The position numbers were made by a program, and so were the translations under genes. Below, one piece after another: positions 51,924-59,346 of a stretch of DNA of 64,000 nt. Source of the DNA: Allocoprobacillus sp002160865 (lineage in GTDB: Bacteria; Bacillota_I; Bacilli_A; Erysipelotrichales; Coprobacillaceae); NCBI RefSeq assembly GCF_042850985.1, contig NZ_AP031415.1, positions 1,054,001 through 1,118,000 on the forward strand, in the 5' to 3' direction. A model generated the notes under the pieces. It made no database searches. It was not told where the DNA came from and worked only from the letters and a program-made list of their open reading frames with translations. The number at the start of each line of letters is the position of its first letter. Position 1 is the stretch's first letter.

Positions 51924-52319
51924 CTATAACTTTTTTTCAAGCATTGTGCTGATAGTAATGAGTATAAAGGGCTGAATTGTGATGATTAGACCAGTTATAA
52001 TGGCTGGAATGATGTAATCAAGACAAATAAATATAATGGTTGCGAAAGCTAATAATGTGGTATTAACCATATTTGTGATATTTCCTGTTTTTTCTTTGAT
52101 CATGATATGACGTTCGTCCATGACATTGATTTTATAATCATTATCATTTTTCATCATCTTGTTGTGTAATATTTGAACATGAGAAACGCTAAAAATAACA
52201 CTAAACAATACAGCGAGTCCAATGTCAACCATTTGAGGAAAATCCGTTAATAGAATAATAAGAATTAATAATATTGAAATGATATAACCAATGTACCAAA
52301 TTTGATATTTATTTTTCAT
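51924..52319 (-). CDS. Four-helix membrane protein of unknown function
   Basis: The 131-residue protein has two helical hairpins (IWYIGYIISILLILIILL and a second helix before residue 50, then two more after 85) with a cytosolic segment DERHIMIKEKTGN between them. That DERxxxIxxK segment is typical of small membrane proteins encoded with XRE regulators in Firmicutes. It lies downstream of the XRE gene and a broken gene on the same strand. Confidence 0.65.
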   Translation of the reverse strand: MKNKYQIWYIGYIISILLILIILLTDFPQMVDIGLAVLFSVIFSVSHVQILHNKMMKNDNDYKINVMDERHIMIKEKTGNITNMVNTTLLAFATIIFICLDYIIPAIITGLIITIQPFILITISTMLEKKL

Positions 52320-52367
52320 TTGTATCTTCCTTCCTTTTTATAAATATTTCTAGAATATTTATACTAT

Positions 52368-52638
52368 TCAAAAGTGTTTATGGTATAGCCATAGTCTTAG
52401 GATAAAATATATTTGACAAATAATAAAAACACCAAGCAAGATAAAAAAGGCTATTAAACTTATAATATGAAAGAAAGCAAGTAAAGTGATAGATATAGTA
52501 TAAAGCCACATCATCAATTCGTAAGCTCTGGCTTTAGCTAAATGATCTAACCTTATGTTTCTTTTGTCTTTTTTTCTCTATTGTTATATTTTTGAGTTCA
52601 TTTCTTTCTTCTTGAGATAACAGTTCTTCATATTTCAT
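52368..52638 (-). pseudogene. Frameshifted small membrane-protein gene
   Basis: The frame starts at the ATG at 52638 (GAGGAGGAAC upstream) and reads MKYEELLSQEERNELKNI up to a stop at 52534. A different frame then continues with LDHLAKARAYELMMWLYTIS and hydrophobic sequence to a TGA at 52368. The two parts join sensibly near 52551-52557 if one base of CATAAGG is an insertion. The intact product would be about 89 residues with one or two membrane helices. It starts inside the upstream XRE gene's last codons, so the genes form one operon. Confidence 0.65.
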
Positions 52639-52838
52639 TTTTGTTCCTCCTCATAGATAAAGATATCTTCAATATGCATGTTGAAATATCTTGCAATTTT
52701 AAAAGCTAAGAGAATAGAGGGGTTGTATCGTCCGTTTTCTAACGAGCCTATTGTCTGACGAGATACTTCTAGTGCTGCAGCTAAATCTTCTTGCTTGATA
52801 CCTTTTTGTTTTCGTAATTCTTCTAATCTGTTTTTCAA
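52635..52838 (-). CDS. Small XRE-family transcriptional regulator
   Basis: The 67-residue protein is a compact helix-turn-helix of the YozG/Cro type (IKQEDLAAALEVSRQTIGSLE, with FNMHIEDIFIYEEE). An ATG at 52874 is in frame but sits at the likely transcription start. The TTG at 52838 has AAGAGG 6 bases upstream and gives the usual family N-terminus (KNRLEELRKQKG), so it is chosen. Two matching operator-like repeats overlap its promoter, implying autorepression. Confidence 0.85.
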   Translation of the reverse strand: MKNRLEELRKQKGIKQEDLAAALEVSRQTIGSLENGRYNPSILLAFKIARYFNMHIEDIFIYEEEQK

Positions 52839-52854
52839 AATATTCCTCTTTTCT

Positions 52855-52922
52855 ATGGAAAGCAAACTTTCCATACTTTTATTATAGCAGAGTAATCTTG
52901 TATGTCAAGCTAACTTTCCATT
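52855..52922 (-). promoter_or_regulatory. Promoter with paired operators for the XRE gene
   Basis: On the minus strand TTGACA (52908-52903) and TATAAT (52886-52881) are spaced by 16 bases. ATGGAAAG-TTTG-CTTTCCAT (52855-52874) is a perfect 8-bp inverted repeat at the start point, and a second copy of TGGAAAGTTAGCTT overlaps the -35 box. Confidence 0.75.
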
Positions 52923-52959
52923 TGCTTTTATGAATGATAAAATGAGAAAGATATAAAAT

Positions 52960-53013
52960 GTGACAGATAGGGGAATTTGTCACTTGTTTTTATTTTCACA
53001 AGAATGCTAAAAT
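52960..53013 (+). promoter_or_regulatory. Promoter and candidate Rex operator of the alcohol dehydrogenase gene
   Basis: TTGTTTTTATTTTCACAA (52984-53001) resembles the Rex consensus TTGTGA-N6-TCACAA, with a good right half and a partial left half. It overlaps a possible -35 (TTGTTT) and precedes TAAAAT (53008-53013). A separate inverted repeat, GTGACA (52960-52965) with TGTCAC (52978-52983), lies upstream. Confidence 0.5.
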
Positions 53014-53044
53014 AAAGACAGTTCAAAAAGGAGATGTAATAAAA

Positions 53045-54190
53045 ATGGCAAACAGATTTGTATTAAATGAAACAAGTTATCATGGAAAAGGAGCAATCAA
53101 TGAAATTGTTACTGAAGCAAAAGCAAGAGGTTTTCAAAAAGCATTGGTTTGTTCTGATCCAGACTTAATTCAATTTGGAGTGACAAAAAAAGTAACGGAT
53201 TTATTAGATGAAGCAGGATTAGTTTATGAAATCTATTCAGATATTAAAGCCAATCCAACAATTGAAAATGTACAACATGGTGTAGAAGCATTGCATAATG
53301 CAAAAGCTGATTATATTATTGCTATTGGTGGTGGATCATCAATGGATACAGCAAAAGCGATTGGTATTATTGATCGTAATCCAGAATTTTCAGATGTCAG
53401 AAGTTTGGAAGGTGTGGCTGATACGAAAAATCCTTGTACACCAATCTTTGCCGTTCCTACAACTGCTGGTACAGCTGCTGAAGTCACTATCAACTATGTT
53501 ATTACTGATGCACAAAAAGATAGAAAAATGGTATGTGTCGATGTTCATGATATCCCAGTTGTTGCATTTGTTGATCCAGATATGATGGCTTCAATGCCTA
53601 AAGGTTTAACTGCTGCAACAGGTATGGATGCTTTAACTCATGCGATTGAAGGATATATCACTAAAGGGGCATGGGAAATGAGTGATATGTTCCATTTAAA
53701 AGCAATTGAAATCATTGCGAAAAACTTAAGAGGGGCTGTTGAAAATACACCAGAAGGTAGAGAAGGTATGGCTTTAGGTCAATATATTGCTGGTATGGGA
53801 TTCTCTAATGTTGGTTTAGGTTTGGTTCACAGTATGGCTCATCCTCTAGGAGCATTATATGATACACCTCATGGTGTGGCTAATGCGATTATTTTACCTA
53901 CAGTTATGGAATACAATGCACCATATACTGGAGAAAAATATAAAGATATTGCTCAGGCTATGGGTGTTGATACAACAGGTATGAATCAAGATGAATATCG
54001 TCAAGCTGCAATTGATGCAGTCAAACAATTATCTAAAGATGTTGGTATTCCAGCTGATTTAAAAGATATTGTGAAAGCTGAAGATTTGGATTTCTTAAGC
54101 GAAAGTGCATTGGCTGATGCATGTTGTCCAGGAAATCCTCGTGATACAAGTGTTGAAGAAATCAAAGCTTTATATCAATCATTATTATAA
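53045..54190 (+). CDS. fucO: Iron-dependent alcohol dehydrogenase, lactaldehyde reductase type
   Basis: The 381-residue group III alcohol dehydrogenase resembles FucO (lactaldehyde reductase) from end to end: NPTIENVQHGVEAL, the NAD loop IGGGSSMDTAKAIG near 96-109, PTTAGTAAEVT, and metal ligands in MDALTHAIEGY, HSMAHPLGALYDTPHG. It reduces aldehydes with NADH, either lactaldehyde to propanediol or a broader range. AAAGGAG precedes the ATG. The upstream Rex-like site would tie expression to NADH level (inference). Confidence 0.92.
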   Translation: MANRFVLNETSYHGKGAINEIVTEAKARGFQKALVCSDPDLIQFGVTKKVTDLLDEAGLVYEIYSDIKANPTIENVQHGVEALHNAKADYIIAIGGGSSMDTAKAIGIIDRNPEFSDVRSLEGVADTKNPCTPIFAVPTTAGTAAEVTINYVITDAQKDRKMVCVDVHDIPVVAFVDPDMMASMPKGLTAATGMDALTHAIEGYITKGAWEMSDMFHLKAIEIIAKNLRGAVENTPEGREGMALGQYIAGMGFSNVGLGLVHSMAHPLGALYDTPHGVANAIILPTVMEYNAPYTGEKYKDIAQAMGVDTTGMNQDEYRQAAIDAVKQLSKDVGIPADLKDIVKAEDLDFLSESALADACCPGNPRDTSVEEIKALYQSLL

Positions 54191-54200
54191 TAAATTATTC

Positions 54201-54229
54201 AGTACATCTATCATAGGTGTACTTTTTTT
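54201..54229 (+). terminator. Terminator after the alcohol dehydrogenase gene
   Basis: AGTACATCTA pairs with TAGGTGTACT (one G-U) around TCA, followed by seven T. Confidence 0.88.
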
Positions 54230-54257
54230 GTTATAATAAAAAACGTGGAGTGTGAAT

Positions 54258-54413
54258 GTGCATATGGAAATCATTAATCAGACATTGATTATGTCATTTT
54301 TAGGGATTATTGCAAGTAGTAGTATTGTTTTTCCTATTTTGTTTCTTGTGCAAAGAAAAAAACAACATCAAGAATGGATGAACTTCATGCAAAAGAAAAA
54401 TAATAAAGATTGA
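54258..54413 (+). CDS. Small single-helix membrane protein
   Basis: A 51-codon frame starts at GTG 54258, 7 bases after GGAG; an ATG follows two codons later. It encodes one membrane helix (LIMSFLGIIASSSIVFPILF) and a basic tail (QRKKQHQEWMNFMQKK). The ribosome binding site and the typical helix-plus-basic-tail design support a real gene. No family is recognised. Confidence 0.55.
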   Translation: MHMEIINQTLIMSFLGIIASSSIVFPILFLVQRKKQHQEWMNFMQKKNNKD

Positions 54414-54499
54414 TAGGGACAAAAGGGAAGTTTGACAATTTGATTATTTTATAGTAATATTTAGGAAATTTATGTGATAAAAAGGAGATATGTTAGAAA

Positions 54500-55789
54500 A
54501 TGGACTCGAGTCAGATAGCTATGATTTTTGCTTTTATTGTGCTTATATCTTTATCTGCTCTTTTTTCAATGAGTGAAACAGCATTTATGTCTATTAATAA
54601 AATAAGAGTAAAAACATTGGCAGAAGAAAATAATAAGAAAGCCATTCTTATTCAATCATTATTAGAAAATCAGACACGTTTATTAAGTTCAGTACTGGTT
54701 GGAAATAATCTGGTTAATATTGCGGCTTCTTCATTGACAACGTCTTTTGTGATTAGTTTACTGGGAAATGATGGAACCGGTGTTGCTATAGCAACTGGGG
54801 TTGTCACATTGGTTATTTTGATTTTTGGTGAAATTACACCTAAATCTTTAGCAACGCAAAATGCAGAATCTATTGCATTTGGAGTATGTCGTTTTATTAA
54901 GTTGATTATTATTATTTTTACTCCTGTAGTCGCTGTTTTAAATGTTGTTTCTGGCTTTTTTGTTCGTTTGTTTGGGGGCGATGCCAATAAAGGTCCAACC
55001 ATGACAGAAGAAGATTTAAAAACGATTGTGACAGTATCACATGAAGAAGGGGTATTGGAAGATGAAGAAAAAGAAATGATTCATAATGTTTTTGAATTTG
55101 GTGATACTGAAATTAAGGAAGTTATGACTCCAAGAATTCATGTGGAAAGTATTTCTTCAGATACAACTTATGATGAAGTCATTGCGTCTTTTAGAGAATC
55201 ACAATTTTCCAGAATGCCGGTTCATAATGATTCATATGATGAAATTATAGGGGTTCTTTATATTAAAGATTTATTTTTATATGATATTAATCGCATTGAT
55301 TTCGATGTAACAAAAATCATGCGTGATACATATTTTGTTTATGAATTTAATCAAATTTCAGATGTTTTTGAAGCTATGCGTAAAGATCATATTTCTCTGG
55401 CTGTTGTTTTAGATGAATATGGAGTGATGAGTGGTATTGTGACTTTAGAAGATATTGTAGAAGAAATTGTTGGAGAAATTGATGATGAATATGATGAGTT
55501 TGAACAGTCTATTGTGGATTTAGGTCATGGTGAATTTTTGATTGATGGAAGTTTAAATATTGATGAAGTTAATGATGTCTGTGAAACAAATTTTGATTCA
55601 GAAGATTTTGAATCAATAGGTGGACTGGTTTTGGGACAATGTAATGGAAGTCCTGAAATGAATCAGACGATTATAATTGATAATGTTGAAATGACAATAA
55701 AAGAAATTGATAAAAATAGGATTGTATTGTTGCATTTAAAAAAGATTTTAGAAGATGAGGAAAAGAAAGGAGAGGAAAAGCAGGATTAA
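54500..55789 (+). CDS. HlyC/CorC-family protein (CNNM plus CBS domains)
   Basis: The 429-residue protein has an N-terminal CNNM membrane domain (about four helices, with SALFSMSETAFMSINKIR and GEITPKSLA), two CBS domains (EVMTPRIHVESI and IMRDTYFVYEF), and a C-terminal CorC_HlyC domain (HGEFLIDGSLNIDEVN). Relatives act in magnesium or cobalt efflux. GGAGAT precedes the ATG. It overlaps or adjoins the frame of the next gene. Confidence 0.9.
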   Translation: MDSSQIAMIFAFIVLISLSALFSMSETAFMSINKIRVKTLAEENNKKAILIQSLLENQTRLLSSVLVGNNLVNIAASSLTTSFVISLLGNDGTGVAIATGVVTLVILIFGEITPKSLATQNAESIAFGVCRFIKLIIIIFTPVVAVLNVVSGFFVRLFGGDANKGPTMTEEDLKTIVTVSHEEGVLEDEEKEMIHNVFEFGDTEIKEVMTPRIHVESISSDTTYDEVIASFRESQFSRMPVHNDSYDEIIGVLYIKDLFLYDINRIDFDVTKIMRDTYFVYEFNQISDVFEAMRKDHISLAVVLDEYGVMSGIVTLEDIVEEIVGEIDDEYDEFEQSIVDLGHGEFLIDGSLNIDEVNDVCETNFDSEDFESIGGLVLGQCNGSPEMNQTIIIDNVEMTIKEIDKNRIVLLHLKKILEDEEKKGEEKQD

Positions 55790-55820
55790 TGTTTTTCCTT
55801 TCTTATTGGTGGAGGATCAA

Positions 55821-56639
55821 ATGAGAGAATTCTATGAGCGCTGTACAATTATATATGATGACTATCGCACTGCTATACCACCATATGCTGCTGCCGCATT
55901 ATCATTTTATTTATTGTTGTTGTTAATTCCGGCTTTTACATTAATTGCGATAGGAACATCACTTTTTAATATTGATATGACTGTACTCCAAAATATTATA
56001 GAGCAGTTTGTTGTTAAGGAATATGCACAGATGTTGATTGAAATATTGGAATCACGTTCTTTTAATACAGTTGCCTTAGTGACAATTCTGGTATCTATCT
56101 ATACAGTTTCAAGAGGTATTGGCAATATTTATGAAATCAGTAAACGTATGTATCAACCTGAAACTGAAGAAAGTATCTTAGGGTTTTATGTTTATACGAT
56201 TAAGATCACTATTTATTTATTATTGTTGTTGATTGGAGTTATTGCGATTACTGCGATTGGACCGTTAGCTTATATTTTTAACTTTTTATATTCCTATGCA
56301 GGAATCCGTCATATTTTGTTATATGTTTTAATCTGTTTTTGTTTAACTGGCATTTATATGATTGTACCCAGAATGAAAATTCATTATAGTGATGCTTTTC
56401 AAGGAGCATTGATTGCTAGTGTCTTATTATTGATTTTGTACTATGCGTTAAGTTTTTATCTTCAGATTGCGGATTATCAATCTGTATATGGACCTTTAGC
56501 TTCCATTGTCATTGTTTTGTTTGTTTTTAACTGGACTGCCGAGTTTTTCTATGTTGGCATGTATATCACAAATATATTATATTTCAGGAGGATCTCTGAT
56601 GAGAAAAGAAAGAGTAGAAATAAAGAAATTGGGAATTAA
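55821..56639 (+). CDS. YihY/virulence factor BrkB-family membrane protein
   Basis: The 272-residue protein has about six membrane helices with the YihY features IPPYAAAALSFYLLLLLIPA, YTVSRGIGNIYEI and YGPLASIVIVLFVFNWTAEF. The family's function is unsettled; it was once named as ribonuclease BN in error. The frame opens at 55755, but GGAGG lies before the ATG at 55821. Its end overlaps the RlmD-like gene by 41 bases. Confidence 0.88.
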   Translation: MREFYERCTIIYDDYRTAIPPYAAAALSFYLLLLLIPAFTLIAIGTSLFNIDMTVLQNIIEQFVVKEYAQMLIEILESRSFNTVALVTILVSIYTVSRGIGNIYEISKRMYQPETEESILGFYVYTIKITIYLLLLLIGVIAITAIGPLAYIFNFLYSYAGIRHILLYVLICFCLTGIYMIVPRMKIHYSDAFQGALIASVLLLILYYALSFYLQIADYQSVYGPLASIVIVLFVFNWTAEFFYVGMYITNILYFRRISDEKRKSRNKEIGN

Positions 56640-57903
56640 TGGGGAAGGAATTGGATATATACATAAGAAAATATGTTTTATTCAAGATGCTTTGCCAGGT
56701 GAAATTGTTGATGTGGAGATTGTACAGGAAACACGTCAATTTTTAAAAGGCGTAGTTAAGAAATACATTGAAAAATCAAAGTATCGTCAACCATCCTTTT
56801 GTAAGGAATATAAAAATTGTCAAGGTTGTGCTTTAACAACATTAGACTATAGTCAACATTTGAATTTTAAAAAAGGTTTATTAAAAGATGCTTTAAAAAA
56901 ATATACTCATTTTGATGTTGAGCACTTACCTATTCAAAAGACTATAAAAGCACCCTTGACACAACATTATCGTCAAGTTGTATCATTGCCTATGACTTAC
57001 TTTAAAGGAAAGATTTATGCTGGTATTTTTCAACGTGAAACAAAGTATTTAACTTTAATGAATGAATGTGCCATGCAAGATCAGACAATCAATACAAGTA
57101 TTCAACAAATTGAAGATATTTTACATCTTCATCAAGTGAGAGATTACAATGATAAAGTGAAAAAGGGATTGCGTTTTATGCGTATCCGTCATATTGATGG
57201 ACAATTACAAGTTTTATTTGTGACGGGGCAGGATGGTTTGAAACCAGAAGTGATTGAAGCTGTCAGTCAAATACCTCAAGTCAAAAGTGTCTGGTATACA
57301 ATCAATACAACACGTTATCAGCAATTTGAAATGCAGGGTTATAAAAAGGTTTATGGTCAATCTTATCTACCTTTTGAATGTTTTGGTCAAAAATATCTTT
57401 ATTCTGTTAAATCTGAATTTCCAGTTTACCCAGAAATGGAGAAAAGAAAACTGGAGTTGATACGTTCCTTATTGGATGATGATTCAAAGATTTTATCTTT
57501 AAATTGTGGGATAGGTTTATTAGAACTTTCATTAAAACAGAATATTGTTGCTGTGGATGAAAAGAATTATCACATCAAAGATGCAAAAGATAATGCGAAG
57601 TTTTTAGGAAAGACACATGTTCAATGGATTTGTCAAGATGTTCATGAAGCTGTTATTCATCAATGTAAAAAACAACATTTTGATGAAGTCATTGTAAGAA
57701 CTTCTCAATTAAGTGATGCGATGAAGCAAAGTTTTATATTATCGAAAGTTAAACATATTATCTATGTCAGCGATCATCCTTCTGCTTTAGCAAAAGATTT
57801 AGAGGAATTGGATAAATATTATCGAATTGACAAGATGATTCCATTAGATACATATCCATATTCTGCCAAATTTGATACAATTGTGAGTTTAGTTCGAAAA
57901 TAG
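56599..57903 (+). CDS. RlmD/TrmA-like protein with degenerate active site
   Basis: The 434-residue protein has the RlmD/RlmCD layout: an N-terminal TRAM-like domain (EIVDVEIVQETRQF), iron-sulfur ligands CKEYKNCQGC plus NECAMQD, and a C-terminal methyltransferase-like domain. Key residues are missing: the catalytic Cys in VSCNP is Asp here (YVSDHP), the DPPR motif is absent (VRTSQLSD), and the SAM loop reads LNCGIG without its leading Asp. It therefore may not methylate RNA. GGAGGAT precedes the ATG at 56599; the upstream frame overlaps yihY. Confidence 0.8.
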   Translation: MRKERVEIKKLGINGEGIGYIHKKICFIQDALPGEIVDVEIVQETRQFLKGVVKKYIEKSKYRQPSFCKEYKNCQGCALTTLDYSQHLNFKKGLLKDALKKYTHFDVEHLPIQKTIKAPLTQHYRQVVSLPMTYFKGKIYAGIFQRETKYLTLMNECAMQDQTINTSIQQIEDILHLHQVRDYNDKVKKGLRFMRIRHIDGQLQVLFVTGQDGLKPEVIEAVSQIPQVKSVWYTINTTRYQQFEMQGYKKVYGQSYLPFECFGQKYLYSVKSEFPVYPEMEKRKLELIRSLLDDDSKILSLNCGIGLLELSLKQNIVAVDEKNYHIKDAKDNAKFLGKTHVQWICQDVHEAVIHQCKKQHFDEVIVRTSQLSDAMKQSFILSKVKHIIYVSDHPSALAKDLEELDKYYRIDKMIPLDTYPYSAKFDTIVSLVRK

Positions 57904-57927
57904 TTTCTCAAAAGAGGAACTTTTTTT
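57902..57927 (+). terminator. Terminator before the rnf operon
   Basis: AGTTTCTC pairs with GAGGAACT (one G-U) over AAAA, followed by seven T. Confidence 0.75.
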
Positions 57928-57989
57928 GTGAACATTTTGTGAACATCAACGACAATTCTATTTTCAAACGTATAAAAAAATGCTATACT
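57926..57989 (+). promoter_or_regulatory. Promoter region of the rnf operon
   Basis: An extended -10 box TGCTATACT (57981-57989) has a weak -35 (TTTTCA at 57961). Upstream are two tandem copies of TTGTGAACAT (57926-57935 and 57937-57946), one helical turn apart. TTGTGAA is half of a Rex operator, so redox control is possible. Confidence 0.5.
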
Positions 57990-58021
57990 ATATGAGTATT
58001 TTAAAGATATGGAGGGATATA

Positions 58022-59329
58022 ATGTCTATTTTATCTGGAAAAGGAAAAGTCAAATTAGATGGACAAAAAGGCTTAACTAAAGATAAACCTATTTTGACTA
58101 TCGATACACCTGACGTTATTTATGTTCCCCTTGTTTTAGGAGTTGCAACAGATTTTGATGTTCATGTCAAAGAAGGAGATCATGTCTGTATTGGAACAAA
58201 ATTAGCGACACGTAAGAGTATGTATGTTCCAATTTATTCTCCAGTTTCTGGAACAGTGAAGGGAATAGAAAAACGTATGCATGCTTCAAAGCGTTTACAA
58301 AATCATATTGTGATTGAAAATGATCATAAAGATGAAAGAGTAAAAGCATATGAAGTTGCTGATCCTGATCATATGAGTCAGGAAGATGTGATTAAAGCCA
58401 TTAAGGAATTGGGAATCGTTGGATTAGGTGGTTCAGGATTTCCAACATATATGAAATATGAAAATGTTCAGAATATTGAAACAATTTTGATTAATGGTGT
58501 AGAATGTGAACCATTCTTAACAAGTGACCATGTGGCGATGAAAAGAGATATTAAAGCTTTGTTTGATGGAGCACATTATATGATCAAAGCAGCTGGTGCT
58601 AAAAAAGCAATTATTGCGATTAAAGAACACAAACCTGATTTGATGGAATTGTTAGTTGAAGAAGCTAAGAATTATGATAACATCGAACCACGTGAAGTGC
58701 CTGATCGTTATCCAATGGGATGGGAAAGAGTTCTGGTACGTACTGTCTTTAAAAAAGAATATGATCGTTTACCAGCTGAAATTGGTGTCATTGTCAATAA
58801 CTCATCAACAGCCATTGCTCTTTCTAAAGGAATTCGTAATGGTGAAGCGATTACTCGCCGTGTTGTGACATTTTCTGGTAATGGATTAAAGAATCCACAG
58901 AATGTAGATGTTGCGATTGGAACACCTGTCAATTATATTGTTGAAAAAATTGGTGGATATATTGATGATGACTGTGATGGTTTCTTAGTTGGTGGTGGAC
59001 CAATGATGGGAAAATCAGTTATGAATGATACTTTTGTGATTTATTCTCATAACAATGCTATCACTGTTATGAAAAAAGAAAATATTCAACCATTACCATG
59101 TTTAAAATGTGGTGAATGTACATTACACTGCCCAATGCATTTACAGCCAGTACGTATTATGCAAGCAGAAAAGGCAGCAAATGTAGAATTGATTGAAAAA
59201 TTAGATACTGGTCGTTGTGTAGAATGCGGTATGTGTACATACATCTGTCCAAGTAAGATTGAAGTGACAGATATGGTTGCTAAGGCAAAACGTCGTATGC
59301 AACTGGCACAAAGAAAAAAGAATGCGTAG
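58022..59329 (+). CDS. rnfC: Rnf complex subunit RnfC
   Basis: RnfC is the NADH-oxidising or -reducing subunit of the Rnf ferredoxin:NAD oxidoreductase at the cytoplasmic face. The 435-residue protein has VIYVPLVLGVATDFDVHVKEGD and a barrel-sandwich part at the N-terminus, the NADH-site GLGGSGFPTYMK, INGVECEPFLTSD, and two [4Fe-4S] motifs, CLKCGECTLHCP and CVECGMCTYICP. GGAGGG lies about 6 bases before the ATG at 58022. It is the first gene of rnfCDGEA-x-B. Confidence 0.96.
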   Translation: MSILSGKGKVKLDGQKGLTKDKPILTIDTPDVIYVPLVLGVATDFDVHVKEGDHVCIGTKLATRKSMYVPIYSPVSGTVKGIEKRMHASKRLQNHIVIENDHKDERVKAYEVADPDHMSQEDVIKAIKELGIVGLGGSGFPTYMKYENVQNIETILINGVECEPFLTSDHVAMKRDIKALFDGAHYMIKAAGAKKAIIAIKEHKPDLMELLVEEAKNYDNIEPREVPDRYPMGWERVLVRTVFKKEYDRLPAEIGVIVNNSSTAIALSKGIRNGEAITRRVVTFSGNGLKNPQNVDVAIGTPVNYIVEKIGGYIDDDCDGFLVGGGPMMGKSVMNDTFVIYSHNNAITVMKKENIQPLPCLKCGECTLHCPMHLQPVRIMQAEKAANVELIEKLDTGRCVECGMCTYICPSKIEVTDMVAKAKRRMQLAQRKKNA

Positions 59330-59346
59330 GGGGAGGCTGAAAACGG

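Noticed and set aside
57980..58021. Upstream start of rnfC at 57980
   Set aside because: It overlaps the promoter -10 box, whereas the ATG at 58022 has GGAGGG at proper spacing.
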